A stretch of DNA of 36,579 nucleotides from Paenibacillus glycanilyticus NBRC 16618 (GCF_004000805.1 NZ_BILY01000054.1:1-36579); one strand, 5' to 3'; numbered from the stretch's first letter, positions 6,765 through 15,181 are shown. Numbers and translations: made by a program. The notes: generated by a model from the sequence alone, not told the origin.

Positions 6765-8207
6765 TTAGGCTTTCAGACGTTCAAGCAGAAGCTTATTCAC
6801 GAGAGCCGGATTCGCTTTGCCTTTCGTCTCTTTCATAATTTGGCCGACCAGGAATCCGATCGCTTTATCTTTGCCTGCTTTAAAGTCTTCTACCGATTGC
6901 GGATTCGCTTGAATGATCTGATCCACTACGGCCACTAGCGCGCCTTCGTCACTGATTTGGACGAGGCCTTGCTCTTCAACGATCTGCTGCGGCAGTTTGC
7001 CGGATTCCAGCATCGCCTTGAAGACCGTCTTGGCGATCTTGCTGCTGATGGTACCCTTCTCGAGCAAACCAATCATCTCTCCAAGACCTTGGCCGGTAAT
7101 CTTCACTTCGGAAAGCTCCAGGCTGTTCGCGTTCAGATAGCCGAGAAGATCACCCATGATCCAGTTGGATACCGCTTTAGCATCCTTCGTATAGTTCAGG
7201 CTTTCCTCAAAGAAGTCTGCAAGCTTCTTCGAAGAAGTAATGACTTCCGCGTCATAGGAAGGCAAGCCGTATTCGGTTGTGTAACGCGCCTTGCGCGCAT
7301 CCGGCAGCTCCGGAATCGAAGCGCGGACCCGGTCTTTCCATTCCTGGCTGATGTTCAGGCGAACCAGGTCAGGGTCCGGGAAGTAACGGTAATCATGCGA
7401 TTCTTCCTTGCCGCGCATCGAGAAGGTTTTGCCCAGCGTATCATCAAAGCGGCGTGTCTCCTGCACAACGAGGCCGCCTTCATTCAAAATCTCCGCCTGG
7501 CGGATTTGTTCGTATTCGAGACCGCGCTGAACGCCGCGGAACGAGTTCATGTTCTTCAGCTCGGCACGCGTACCGAACTTCTCTTGCCCGTATGGACGAA
7601 GGCTGATGTTAGCGTCGCAGCGGAGGCTGCCCTCTTCCATCTTCACGTCCGATACTTCGCAGTACAACATAATCGCCTTCAGCTTCTCAAGGTAAGCCTT
7701 CGCTTCTTCCGGCGTGCGGATGTCCGGCTCGGATACGATCTCGACAAGCGGCGTACCGACGCGGTTAAAGTCAACAAGGGAAGCATATCCGCCGTCAACG
7801 TGGGTCAGCTTGCCGGCGTCTTCCTCCAGATGGAGGCGGGTAATGCCGATCCGCTTGGTCTCGCCGTTTACTTCGATATCAATCCAGCCGTTCTGGCCGA
7901 TTGGCTGATCGAACTGCGAGATCTGATACGCTTTTGGCGAATCCGGATAGAAATAGTTTTTACGGTCGAACTTGCTAATGTCGGCGATTTCGCAATTAAG
8001 CGCCATTGCCGCTTTCATCGCGTATTCGACAGCTTGCTTGTTCAAGACGGGCAGAACGCCCGGGTGCCCGAGACATACCGGGCATGTATGAGTATTAGCC
8101 GGAGCTCCAAAGGCCGTAGAGCAGCCGCAGAAAATTTTACTGTTGGTATGCAGCTCCACGTGTACTTCGAGACCAACTACCGTTTCGTATTGAGTCGCTT
8201 CAGACAT
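6765..8207 (-). CDS. gatB: GatB, Asp-tRNA(Asn)/Glu-tRNA(Gln) amidotransferase subunit B
   Basis: The 480-aa subunit binds mischarged tRNA and activates its Glu or Asp side chain with ATP before amidation. The N-terminal kinase-like cradle (to about residue 290) carries GLEVHVEL, FDRKNYFYPD, AYQISQFD and LEEDAGKL, and the helical YqeY-type tail (about 330-480) is complete. Cys27, Cys29, Cys42 and Cys45 (CGC...CPVC) form the zinc knuckle found in many GatB proteins but absent from B. subtilis. I place the start at ATG 8207: GGGAG lies 8-9 bases upstream, whereas an in-frame ATG at 8225 would translate through that site. It is the last gene of gatC-gatA-gatB, 14 bp after gatA. Confidence 0.97.
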   Translation of the reverse strand: MSEATQYETVVGLEVHVELHTNSKIFCGCSTAFGAPANTHTCPVCLGHPGVLPVLNKQAVEYAMKAAMALNCEIADISKFDRKNYFYPDSPKAYQISQFDQPIGQNGWIDIEVNGETKRIGITRLHLEEDAGKLTHVDGGYASLVDFNRVGTPLVEIVSEPDIRTPEEAKAYLEKLKAIMLYCEVSDVKMEEGSLRCDANISLRPYGQEKFGTRAELKNMNSFRGVQRGLEYEQIRQAEILNEGGLVVQETRRFDDTLGKTFSMRGKEESHDYRYFPDPDLVRLNISQEWKDRVRASIPELPDARKARYTTEYGLPSYDAEVITSSKKLADFFEESLNYTKDAKAVSNWIMGDLLGYLNANSLELSEVKITGQGLGEMIGLLEKGTISSKIAKTVFKAMLESGKLPQQIVEEQGLVQISDEGALVAVVDQIIQANPQSVEDFKAGKDKAIGFLVGQIMKETKGKANPALVNKLLLERLKA

Positions 8208-8221
8208 CGTTATTTCTCCCT

Positions 8222-9682
8222 TCACCCTAGCTGCGGCCGTAATTTATGGAATTCGGTTTGCTGCTCAAACGCATGAGCCGCACGCAGCACGGTCGATTCA
8301 TCAAATGCCTTGCCGATGATTTGCAGGCCGATAGGCATGCCGTCCGCCGTTCCGCACGGAACGCTGATTGCCGGAATGCCCGCAAGGCTTACCGGAATCG
8401 TGCAAATATCGTTCAGGTACATCGTCAGCGGATCGCCAACCTGCTCGCCAATCTTGAACGCCGTTGTCGGAGCCGTAGGGCCGATGATGATATCGTATTG
8501 GTTGAAGACATTATCGAAGTCCTGCTTGATCAGCGTGCGGACCTTTTGCGCCTTCAGGTAGTACGCATCGTAATAACCGGAGCTAAGCGCGTAAGTACCG
8601 AGCATGATCCGGCGTTTCACTTCCGGACCGAAGCCTTGGCTGCGCGATTTGCGGTACAGATCGATCAGGTTCTCCGGGTTGTCCGCGCGAACGCCGTAAC
8701 GAACGCCGTCAAAACGCGCCAGGTTGGACGATGCTTCCGAGGAAGCGAGCAGATAGTAAGTCGCAATCGCGTATTCGGTATGCGGCAGCGATACTTCCTC
8801 CCACGTTGCGCCCATGCTTTCGAAGGTTTTGAGAGCCTGCATAACGGCTTCCTTCACCTTCGGATCAATGCCCTCGCCAAGGTACTCTCTAGGCACGCCA
8901 ATGCGAAGACCCTTCACATCGCCGGTAAGAGCGCTGGTGTAGTCAGGGATATTAACGTTAGCGGATGTCGAATCCTTCTCGTCGTAACCCGCGATCGATT
9001 GCAGCACGTAAGCGGAATCTTCAACATTTTTCGTGAGCGGACCGATCTGATCCAATGAAGAAGCAAACGCTACGAGACCAAAGCGGGATACCAAGCCGTA
9101 TGTCGGCTTAAGGCCAACAATGCCGCAGTACGCAGCCGGCTGGCGGATGGAACCGCCCGTATCGGAGCCAAGGGAGAAGTAGACTTGTCCCGCGGCAACC
9201 GAAGCCGCGGAGCCGCCGCTTGAACCGCCCGGAACGTATTCCGGATTCCATGGGTTGCGAGTCGGATAGTAGCTGGAGTTCTCGTTCGAGCCGCCCATCG
9301 CGAACTCGTCCATGTTCAGCTTGCCGATCGTAACCGACTGAGCGGATTTCAGCTTGGATACCGTTGTTGCATCGTAAATTGGATTATAGTTGCTCAGGAA
9401 TTGGCTTGCGCATGTCGTAAGCAGCCCTTCCGTTACGATGTTATCCTTCACGCCGGCCGGCAGTCCGAACAGAAGCCCCCGTTCGCCGCCCTCCAGAAGC
9501 TGCTTGTCCAGGCTATCCGCCTGGCGACGGGCATTCTCTTCATTTAATGTTAGGAAAGCCTTGATCGTTTCGTCTGTCTCCGCAATCCGGCGGTAAGAAG
9601 CGTCCACCAAATCGGAAACCGTCAATTCTTTGTTATTAAGCTTGCTATGTACATCCTGTAGGCGTAAATCAAACAGTGACAA
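8222..9682 (-). CDS. gatA: GatA, amidotransferase subunit A (amidase)
   Basis: The 486-aa subunit releases ammonia from glutamine and passes it to GatB. The amidase-signature catalytic triad is at Lys79, Ser154 and Ser178, in the contexts GVKDNI, PGGSSGGS and SDTGGSIRQPA, at the same numbers as characterised Firmicutes GatA. Length is normal for the family. The start is TTG at 9682, giving MSLFDLRLQD, with GGAGG 8 bases upstream; no better start exists. It lies 32 bp after gatC and 14 bp before gatB in one operon. Firmicutes of this type normally lack GlnRS and need the complex to make Gln-tRNA(Gln). Confidence 0.97.
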   Translation of the reverse strand: MSLFDLRLQDVHSKLNNKELTVSDLVDASYRRIAETDETIKAFLTLNEENARRQADSLDKQLLEGGERGLLFGLPAGVKDNIVTEGLLTTCASQFLSNYNPIYDATTVSKLKSAQSVTIGKLNMDEFAMGGSNENSSYYPTRNPWNPEYVPGGSSGGSAASVAAGQVYFSLGSDTGGSIRQPAAYCGIVGLKPTYGLVSRFGLVAFASSLDQIGPLTKNVEDSAYVLQSIAGYDEKDSTSANVNIPDYTSALTGDVKGLRIGVPREYLGEGIDPKVKEAVMQALKTFESMGATWEEVSLPHTEYAIATYYLLASSEASSNLARFDGVRYGVRADNPENLIDLYRKSRSQGFGPEVKRRIMLGTYALSSGYYDAYYLKAQKVRTLIKQDFDNVFNQYDIIIGPTAPTTAFKIGEQVGDPLTMYLNDICTIPVSLAGIPAISVPCGTADGMPIGLQIIGKAFDESTVLRAAHAFEQQTEFHKLRPQLG

Positions 9683-9714
9683 CAGCAGTTCCTCCCTTCA
9701 AGTACCTTAAAGTT

Positions 9715-10002
9715 CTATTCCAATACAGCCGGCACTTTAATCTGGCCGTCTTCTTCGTCCGGTGCGTTGAGCAGCACTTTTTCAATCGGAAGCGATTCGC
9801 GGGTAATATCTTCCCGCATCACGTTCGTAATCGGCAGCACGTGGCTGGTCGGCTCTACATTGTCCGTATCCAGGCTGTCCAGCTTTTCCGCATATTTCAG
9901 GATCGCATTCAGCTGTCCCGTAAATTGTTCCTTTTCTTCATTCGAGAGCTCCAGCCGCGCCAAATTCGCAACATGCTCTACGTCTTTAATCGTAATGCTC
10001 AT
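9715..10002 (-). CDS. gatC: GatC, amidotransferase subunit C
   Basis: The 95-aa subunit stabilises the GatA-GatB complex. The family pattern is clear: an N-terminal helix pair (VEHVANLARLELS), then DTDNVEPTSHVLP and NVMRED, and a C-terminal LLNAPDEEDGQIKVP. I use ATG 10002 as start because it gives the usual length; GGAGG lies about 11 bases upstream. An in-frame ATG at 10038 would begin at or next to the predicted transcript start. It is the first gene of gatCAB. Confidence 0.95.
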   Translation of the reverse strand: MSITIKDVEHVANLARLELSNEEKEQFTGQLNAILKYAEKLDSLDTDNVEPTSHVLPITNVMREDITRESLPIEKVLLNAPDEEDGQIKVPAVLE

Positions 10003-10045
10003 GGATGCTTCGTCCTCCCTTTCAAGCCTTCTACTCATTCCTCCT

Positions 10046-10073
10046 ATTATAGCTTATAATCGCCATTTCACAA
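10046..10073 (-). promoter_or_regulatory. promoter of gatCAB
   Basis: On the minus strand TTGTGA (10068-10073), a 16-bp spacer and TATAAT (10046-10051) lie 44 bp upstream of the chosen gatC start, giving transcription from about 10039. No T-box or other leader fits in that distance. Confidence 0.7.
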
Positions 10074-10091
10074 AGTGGTCCAGGCAGGCAA

Positions 10092-10130
10092 AATGAAACG
10101 GAGCCTCTCCCGTTAAGGGATAAGCTCCGC
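10092..10130 (-). terminator. intrinsic terminator of the unrecognised gene 10154-10534
   Basis: Arms CGGAGC (10099-10104) and GCTCCG (10124-10129), with an inner TCCC/GGGA pairing, are followed on the minus strand by TTTCATTTT. It lies about 24 bp past the stop codon and separates this gene from gatCAB. Confidence 0.75.
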
Positions 10131-10153
10131 TTGGATGATTGCGATGATTGCCG

Positions 10154-10534
10154 TTATATCCACGCCTTCAGATTAACCTGGCGAATAAAGTCTTCCGTTG
10201 TCTGGCTCTCGCCGCCCGTATTGTCCTTCTCCTCGGGCTTTTCTTCGCCTTTTACAATCCGGTTGAAAAGCTCTTCGTTATACGTGGCCAGCGCGTAATC
10301 AATCAACGCCTCCCGCTCGATCCGGTCAACCTCTTCCTGCAGCAGCACTTCCTCCAGTTCAATATCCTCGTCTGGAACAAGGAAATTGCGGTTAGCCGCA
10401 GGCACTCTTACCACATAATCGAACACATTGTCCGGATTGCGGTCGTAAGCGATTATATAACCATACTCCCCAATAGGGAGATTTTGCTCGAATTGGTCAG
10501 CGATAATAACAACTTTTGCCCCTAAACTCAGCAT
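10154..10534 (-). CDS. small soluble protein, not recognised
   Basis: I do not recognise this 126-aa protein. The first 50 residues are beta-rich (LGAKVVIIADQFEQNLPIG, then GYIIAYDRNPDNVFDYVVRVP) and read like a small SH3/KOW-type barrel. Residues 57-90 are an acidic helix rich in Glu and Ile, and the tail is charged, with EEKPEEKDN. There is no signal peptide or membrane segment. The start is ATG 10534 with AGGAG 8 bases upstream; a GTG at 10543 is in frame but too close to that site. It is monocistronic, between ydbT and gatC. High-quality translation signals and a dedicated terminator support a real gene. Confidence 0.8.
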   Translation of the reverse strand: MLSLGAKVVIIADQFEQNLPIGEYGYIIAYDRNPDNVFDYVVRVPAANRNFLVPDEDIELEEVLLQEEVDRIEREALIDYALATYNEELFNRIVKGEEKPEEKDNTGGESQTTEDFIRQVNLKAWI

Positions 10535-10633
10535 TGTGTTCACTCCTGTCTATCAGCCGCTGTCTATCTCTATTATCCTACTAAAAAATAATAGCGGTGT
10601 CCAATTACGGTGAGGACAGAGAACTGCCCTTTC

Positions 10634-12079
10634 TTATTTTTCGGATTGATGCCGGCTGTACCAGCGCCATACCCTCTCGACATCCTCCCGCTTGAGACAG
10701 TAGACGCGGTATGCCTGAAGGCTGCCTAGCACATGCGCCGAGATCGTCAGAAGCCGTCTTTTCTGCTGTCCTCTCGTCCGCCTTGTAGCCATGGAGACAA
10801 TTTGAGGCCTGCGCATGTAATAGGTCATTCTCGTCAGACTCCTCTTGCGGAGGGTTAACTGCCCGTCCTCCAAGTTCATGCCCGCCGCCGAAAGGCAGCT
10901 CCAGCTCCAGGCTGCGGCAAGGGGAAGCAGAATAAGAGACCATAGCCCATGGGTATGGAAAAAGTAGATGAAGACGGCGCATAGGAGAATCATGACAAGC
11001 TGCCCTTTCCAAACGTAGTCGAAAAAAGCCCGCTTCGGGGCAGCCGCCTTAATCTCTGCTGCCGTAAACTGCGGTACAAAGCAGGTCAAAATGGATTGAA
11101 GAGACGCTCTGGGAATAAACGGATGCAGCATCAAACGCTCCGTTTTATCCGAAGAGATGACCTGCAATTGAATTTGGGCAAATCCGATCCACTGATGAAG
11201 AAGCCCTTCCGCCACGATAACCGCCTGCACCTTGCGGGCATCAAAGTGATGCACTTTTTTCTCGAGGAGACCGTAGGAGATCGAGATTTGATCATCCTGT
11301 TTGTTTGCGGTAAACCCGGCAAACTTGATGACGTACAAAACAAGGGATAGCAGCCATGCAACGGCAAGCCCGCATACCGCGATAACCGCGATAACGGTAT
11401 AGCTTGGATCTACGCTGGTTGATTCCTTGTATAACGTGGAATAAAGGTTGGGTGCCAGCTCGTTAATGAAATCATCCGCCAGGGAAATGATCCCCGCGAT
11501 AAAAGCAACAACCAGACCGAAATTAAGGGAGGTCGCGGCAGCAAGCAGCAGCTGACCCGTGGTTAACCGGTAATTAGGGAGAACCGGAAGCTGCCGTGCG
11601 GCAGACTCCGCAGGCTGGACATGAGGCGCAAGCAGAAGCTTCTGCAGCTGTCTTGCATCCTTCTCGGTGAGAGCCGCGAGAATTCCGTCAGCCTTCTTGT
11701 TGCCGCCGGGCGTTTCGATCTTGACCTGCGTGACGCCAAATAGCCGCTGCAGAATGGGCTGCTCGAGGTTAACCGAATGAATCCGGCCGAAGTAGATTGT
11801 TTTCTCGTCTCTGAACAGGATCCCTTTGCGGATGACGATCCGGTCATCCTCCACGGTAAAGGAACATTTGCGCCAGCCGAATAAGCCGAGAAACATAAGC
11901 AAGGTTACGGCAGCCAGAATGCCTAGATAAACATACCCGTTTACTCCCGACCAGTTCACGCCTTGCAGCAAGGTAATGATGATAAGCGGCAGCAGCCCTT
12001 TCACCGTGTTAAACAGCGGAAACAGAATATAAATCGGATGCAGCCTGCGCGGCTTGTTTCGCTTAATCATCCTGATCAT
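10634..12079 (-). CDS. ydbT: YdbT-like membrane protein with bacterial PH domains
   Basis: The 481-aa protein has paired hydrophobic helices near 22-70, 178-250 and 360-395. Between them are repeated bPH2 (DUF304) modules, each with the pattern F-x-[VI]-x-D-D/G-x-[IL]-x-[IL]-x-x-G-[IL] followed by I-x-V-x-Q. This is the layout of B. subtilis YdbT. With its partner YdbS, YdbT belongs to the sigma-W regulon and contributes to resistance against bacteriocins made by related bacilli. The start is ATG 12079 or 12070. It overlaps ydbS by 17 bp, so expression is coupled. No clear terminator follows. The family call is firm; bacteriocin resistance is transferred from B. subtilis. Confidence 0.85.
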   Translation of the reverse strand: MIRMIKRNKPRRLHPIYILFPLFNTVKGLLPLIIITLLQGVNWSGVNGYVYLGILAAVTLLMFLGLFGWRKCSFTVEDDRIVIRKGILFRDEKTIYFGRIHSVNLEQPILQRLFGVTQVKIETPGGNKKADGILAALTEKDARQLQKLLLAPHVQPAESAARQLPVLPNYRLTTGQLLLAAATSLNFGLVVAFIAGIISLADDFINELAPNLYSTLYKESTSVDPSYTVIAVIAVCGLAVAWLLSLVLYVIKFAGFTANKQDDQISISYGLLEKKVHHFDARKVQAVIVAEGLLHQWIGFAQIQLQVISSDKTERLMLHPFIPRASLQSILTCFVPQFTAAEIKAAAPKRAFFDYVWKGQLVMILLCAVFIYFFHTHGLWSLILLPLAAAWSWSCLSAAGMNLEDGQLTLRKRSLTRMTYYMRRPQIVSMATRRTRGQQKRRLLTISAHVLGSLQAYRVYCLKREDVERVWRWYSRHQSEK

Positions 12080-12542
12080 CTACTTTCGCAAGCTGGCCGA
12101 TCCGCCTCTTCAGAAAATGCGCTTCGCTTTGCTTGAGGCCGCTGATCCGGTGCGTGGTTGCCGCGGTTACGACCGCCACGCTGGCAAGCTCGTATTTGCG
12201 CATGAGAGGTCCGCTCTCCAGCTCCACATGCTGGACGCGCACCATCGGAACAAGGACATTGCGAATGACGATAAGCCCGGATTTGATCTCCAGCTCCTCG
12301 TCAAACAACTCGTATTGAAAACGCCGGTATTTGACCTCGGGGAAAAACCATACAAACAGCACCGCAGATAAACTTACCGCCGCCAGCCCGATAAGGCCGG
12401 GAATGTAAGTCCAATGCTTCCAGGCCGCAAACGTTAAATAGGCAATAACAATCACGTAAAGCACAAGATGAGTAATAAGCGAGCTTATTCGGTACACGGT
12501 GATGTAATCCCGGTGAAGCCTTTTCGATAATAAACGGTCCAT
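12063..12542 (-). CDS. ydbS: YdbS-like membrane protein with one bacterial PH domain
   Basis: The 159-aa protein has two membrane helices (about 23-43 and 48-70) followed by one bPH2 domain (about 75-155). The domain contains FDEELEIKSGLIVIRNVLVP and VQHVELESGPLMRKY, the motif that ends bPH2 domains. It pairs with ydbT as in B. subtilis. The start is ATG 12542, with AGGGGG about 11 bases upstream. It begins only 28 bp after the M24 peptidase gene ends, so it may be read through from that gene; I could not find a convincing sigma-W (TGAAAC/CGTA) promoter in the short gap. Confidence 0.85.
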   Translation of the reverse strand: MDRLLSKRLHRDYITVYRISSLITHLVLYVIVIAYLTFAAWKHWTYIPGLIGLAAVSLSAVLFVWFFPEVKYRRFQYELFDEELEIKSGLIVIRNVLVPMVRVQHVELESGPLMRKYELASVAVVTAATTHRISGLKQSEAHFLKRRIGQLAKVDDQDD

Positions 12543-12570
12543 TCCAGCAAAGCCCCCTTGGCATACCTGT

Positions 12571-13797
12571 TTATGGCAGTTTGATTAATCCTTCTCTGGT
12601 AAATGTCAAAGCCCGAGGGCGGCCGTCCGTAATCAAATAGCTGTTCTCTATGCCAACTACACCATCACCGGGAAACGTAAATTTCGGTTCAACGGCGATC
12701 ACCATTCCCGTTTCCAGCGGAATATCAAAACCTTTGGCTAGAACCGGCCATTCGTCGATCTCAAGCCCGATTCCATGCCCAAGGAATTTGGCCTGGTCAG
12801 CGCCATAGCCCATAAAATGCGGGGAGAGTCCCGCGTCTTCCGCCTGTTCGAGAGCTCTCCCATAAAGAGCCGAGCAGATCGCCCCCTGCACCATTCCGTT
12901 CTCCGCTTCACGGATAATGGCTTCGGATACGTTATAGGCATGAGCCAGCTTTTCCGGCAGTTCTCCTATAACAGCCGTACGGGTCTGGTCAATCACGTAA
13001 CCGTCGATACAGCAGCCGATATCCATCAGAATAGGCTCATTCCGTTCAATCGCTTTGCGGCTGACGCTTTGCGGCGATGTCGCGCCAAGACCAAGCCCGC
13101 CGGCAGGACCATCGAAATACGTAGGGACAGCTGCGGCTGATCCGGCGATAAACATCCCCGTCGCAATTTCCTGGTTATACCCCCGCATCCTCATGAGGCC
13201 GATATGCCCTCTTATACGCAGCTCGTATTCAACGCGTGCCATCCATTCCAATTCCGTTACGCCAGGCTTCAGGAAATTAAGCGCCTCGTTCAGCGCCTCG
13301 TCAACAACGGCGGCCGCCGATTCGAACCGGCTGATCTCAAGCGTCGATTTGATCATCCGTTGTCTTCTAATGATGGCCGAACCGTCAACAATCGGACCCG
13401 CACCGGCGGCCTGCAGCAATCCGGAAAGCTTCAGATAGGTTTGGGCGGGGAGCACATCCAGGTCTGCCGCTACAACAGCCGGCTTCCTCGTACCGGCTTT
13501 AAATACTTGAGGATATTCCCGCGCCAGCGTCTCGCCAAACAAACGGAAGGCCCCAAGCTCCTTAACGGAAATGCCGCTTTCGAGCTTAGCCCGCTCAAGG
13601 CTCCTTTTCACAAAGAAAACCGGTTCTCCATGAGACGGAATAAAGGCATATCCGTTCTGCATGGAGCCGGTGTAATAATAAAGATCTATGTTTTGGGTCA
13701 GAAGAAACCCGTCCATCGCCGAGGCGCGCATCGCTTCCTGCAGCTTGGTTATTCTTTCCCGCACAACTTCCTCGGAAACGTCTTTTTTAATCTCCAT
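12571..13797 (-). CDS. M24 metallopeptidase, Xaa-Pro aminopeptidase-like
   Basis: The 408-aa protein has a creatinase-like N-terminal domain (to about 150) and a pita-bread catalytic domain (about 155-405). All five metal ligands are present: Asp259 in PILMDIG, Asp270 in VIDQTRT, His341 in FLGHGIGLEIDE, Glu370 in VIAVEPKF and Glu384 in GIENSY. Such enzymes remove the residue before proline from peptides, but substrate cannot be set from sequence; prolidase or a creatinase-type hydrolase are alternatives. There is no signal peptide. I choose ATG 13797 behind AGGAG; an in-frame ATG at 13821 has its GGGGGA only two or three bases away. It has its own promoter and probably leads into ydbS-ydbT. 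Confidence 0.88.
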   Translation of the reverse strand: MEIKKDVSEEVVRERITKLQEAMRASAMDGFLLTQNIDLYYYTGSMQNGYAFIPSHGEPVFFVKRSLERAKLESGISVKELGAFRLFGETLAREYPQVFKAGTRKPAVVAADLDVLPAQTYLKLSGLLQAAGAGPIVDGSAIIRRQRMIKSTLEISRFESAAAVVDEALNEALNFLKPGVTELEWMARVEYELRIRGHIGLMRMRGYNQEIATGMFIAGSAAAVPTYFDGPAGGLGLGATSPQSVSRKAIERNEPILMDIGCCIDGYVIDQTRTAVIGELPEKLAHAYNVSEAIIREAENGMVQGAICSALYGRALEQAEDAGLSPHFMGYGADQAKFLGHGIGLEIDEWPVLAKGFDIPLETGMVIAVEPKFTFPGDGVVGIENSYLITDGRPRALTFTREGLIKLP

Positions 13798-13832
13798 TCG
13801 AAGCCAACTCCTAACTTCCATATTCCCCCTTT

Positions 13833-13861
13833 ATTAGATCAATTTTATGATGGATCGTCAA
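13833..13861 (-). promoter_or_regulatory. promoter of the M24 peptidase gene
   Basis: On the minus strand TTGACG (13856-13861), a 17-bp spacer and TCTAAT (13833-13838) lie close upstream of the gene. Just upstream is a GAAGCG/CGCTTC hairpin without a T-run, so termination of the tad operon here is not assured. Confidence 0.6.
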
Positions 13862-13932
13862 CAGGAAGCGTATGGAATCGCTTCGTTCTAGCCCCCTTAA
13901 AAGAATTATCCTTCAAACCGGCCTTGTAATGG

Positions 13933-14418
13933 CTACCTCACCGTCAGCTCCGATACGCCTTTAATATCCCATTCGATCGGGCCGAGGATCGTAAACGCGC
14001 GCGGGTAAACGACATGGATAATAAGGACGACGCCAGGCCTTTGGAGAGTGGCCTCGTAATCGTATTGATCGTTCCTGTACGTATAAGGGAAGCTGCGATC
14101 ATTATTTATGACTTCGAATACAAGCACATTCACCCGCTCGCGAAGAGGGGAATTCGGCAGCGGACTCCCTTGCGCATCAAGCTGCAGGTTCGCCTGCAGG
14201 TAAGCAGCCGCGGCCGCTTCCGCCGCTTCCGGATCAATCCGCAGAACCCCCTCGGCCATTGACGAGGGATCCAGCTGCTGCGAGGCTGCATGGGCAGCAC
14301 GGTTAAGCGCATGCTTCCCCTGATAGAGCAGCTTCATCGCCATTTCCTCATCCGTTTGCAAAAAGTGCACCGATACCCATACCGTCATCATTAAAACGAT
14401 CAACATCAGCTTATACAT
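13933..14418 (-). CDS. pseudopilin-like protein, last gene of the tad operon
   Basis: The 161-aa protein has an N-terminal membrane helix (about 4-20) and then an amphipathic stretch rich in Ala (ALNRAAHAASQQLD, about 37-50). A mixed domain rich in beta-strands follows, with VNVLVFEVINND and VVLIIHVVYPRAFTI. This is the general shape of TadE/TadG-type minor pseudopilins, in which a long N-terminal helix packs AA-rich segments. I cannot assign it to a named family. The start is ATG 14418 with AAGGAG 6 bases upstream. It follows the 141-aa protein by 20 bp. A minor pilin role is inferred from position and shape. Confidence 0.7.
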   Translation of the reverse strand: MYKLMLIVLMMTVWVSVHFLQTDEEMAMKLLYQGKHALNRAAHAASQQLDPSSMAEGVLRIDPEAAEAAAAAYLQANLQLDAQGSPLPNSPLRERVNVLVFEVINNDRSFPYTYRNDQYDYEATLQRPGVVLIIHVVYPRAFTILGPIEWDIKGVSELTVR

Positions 14419-14438
14419 GGCATCTCCTTGACCACGCC

Positions 14439-14864
14439 TTACGGCATGTACTCGCTCATCTTCATTCCAAACGTCCGCATGCGGCTGCCTACCGCGATAG
14501 GCTCCAGTCCAATCAACCGGTCGATCTCGAATAGGTTCTCATACGGATAGCTCATCCTCAGCCTGATCCCGGTGCCCCTTGGAAGCGGAGAGGCCGGATC
14601 AGTCGCGGCCAGGCCGTTATCCGCCGTCACTTCAAATTCGACAAGCTCCGGCTTGAGCCCGAAAGCGGTAAGCCGCTCCCTCGACTGCTCCATCATAACG
14701 GCATCGATGTAACCATAGCTTCCGCTGGCGCCAACCTCCAGCAAATAATCGGTCTCCTGCTGCAAGACCGCTTGCCTTGCAATCAGCACATGCTTATAGA
14801 TAGGAGAGAACATCATCCAGCACACCATAGCGGCAAACAACACGAATACCAATATATTTCTCAT
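14439..14864 (-). CDS. pseudopilin-like protein of the tad operon
   Basis: The 141-aa protein starts MRNILVFVLF with a single membrane helix (about 3-20). An amphipathic helix follows (ARQAVLQQETDYLLEVGASGSYGYIDAVM) and then a small extracytoplasmic domain ending in RTFGMKMSEYMP. The layout resembles TadE-like or DUF4320-type proteins that accompany Firmicutes Tad loci; the match is by shape only. The first five residues are identical to those of the 53-aa protein upstream. The start is ATG 14864, sharing ATGA with the stop codon of the 48-aa gene, so translation is coupled. Confidence 0.72.
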   Translation of the reverse strand: MRNILVFVLFAAMVCWMMFSPIYKHVLIARQAVLQQETDYLLEVGASGSYGYIDAVMMEQSRERLTAFGLKPELVEFEVTADNGLAATDPASPLPRGTGIRLRMSYPYENLFEIDRLIGLEPIAVGSRMRTFGMKMSEYMP

Positions 14865-15007
14865 GGGCTCATCTGCCGGATATAGGCGCCGATAGCGGCT
14901 CCGGAACGTTCCACCTGCCGTTTCGTGCCGCCTTCGCCCCCGATAATTCCCGTATAGAGCAAAATGACGGTTACCAGAAGCAGCATCGCTATTAGCAGAG
15001 CTCTCAT
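14861..15007 (-). CDS. 48-aa hydrophobic small protein of the tad operon (pilin candidate)
   Basis: The 48-aa product begins MRALLIAMLLLVTVILLYTG, one membrane helix with almost no cytoplasmic part, and ends in a polar tail with GTKRQVERSGAAIGAYIRQM. The tail matches the 53-aa neighbour in a shared K-x(0,1)-Q-[IV]-x3-G pattern ending in an I-G pair, so the two are probably paralogues. There is no Flp-type G/xxxxE cleavage motif at the membrane edge. The start is ATG 15007 with AAGGGGG about 7 bases upstream. The stop overlaps the next start (ATGA). Position between tadC and the pseudopilins is where a pilin or minor pilin would be expected. Function is unknown. Confidence 0.75.
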   Translation of the reverse strand: MRALLIAMLLLVTVILLYTGIIGGEGGTKRQVERSGAAIGAYIRQMSP

Positions 15008-15019
15008 CGCTGATCCCCC

Positions 15020-15181
15020 TTAGTTCGATCCCGTTGATAACATGGAGCCGATCTTTGTGTTAGCCGAGCTGCCTTGTGTCTGAATCTGCTTGCTTGTTCC
15101 CGTTGTATCGTTGGCAATAATGTTGTTGAACAGGATAATGACGACAACAAGCAGCATAACGGTCATCAAAATATTGCGCAT
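15020..15181 (-). CDS. 53-aa hydrophobic small protein of the tad operon (pilin candidate)
   Basis: The 53-aa product begins MRNILMTVMLLVVVIILFNN and has a short Ser/Thr/Gln/Asn-rich tail (SKQIQTQGSSANTKIGSM). It has one membrane helix at the very N-terminus and no canonical type IV prepilin cleavage site. The ribosome binding site AAGGAGGTGA is the strongest in the operon, which suggests high expression as expected for a major subunit. The start is ATG 15181; the stop TAA is at 15020. It follows tadC by 57 bp, the longest gap in the operon, and precedes its paralogue by 12 bp. Confidence 0.78.
   Translation of the reverse strand: MRNILMTVMLLVVVIILFNNIIANDTTGTSKQIQTQGSSANTKIGSMLSTGSN

Noticed and set aside
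6957..8276. 439-codon open frame on the plus strand opposite gatB
   Set aside because: It is the mirror of gatB. GatB is fully conserved, and the opposite frame is rich in Arg/Leu/Phe without any recognisable domain or a ribosome binding site.
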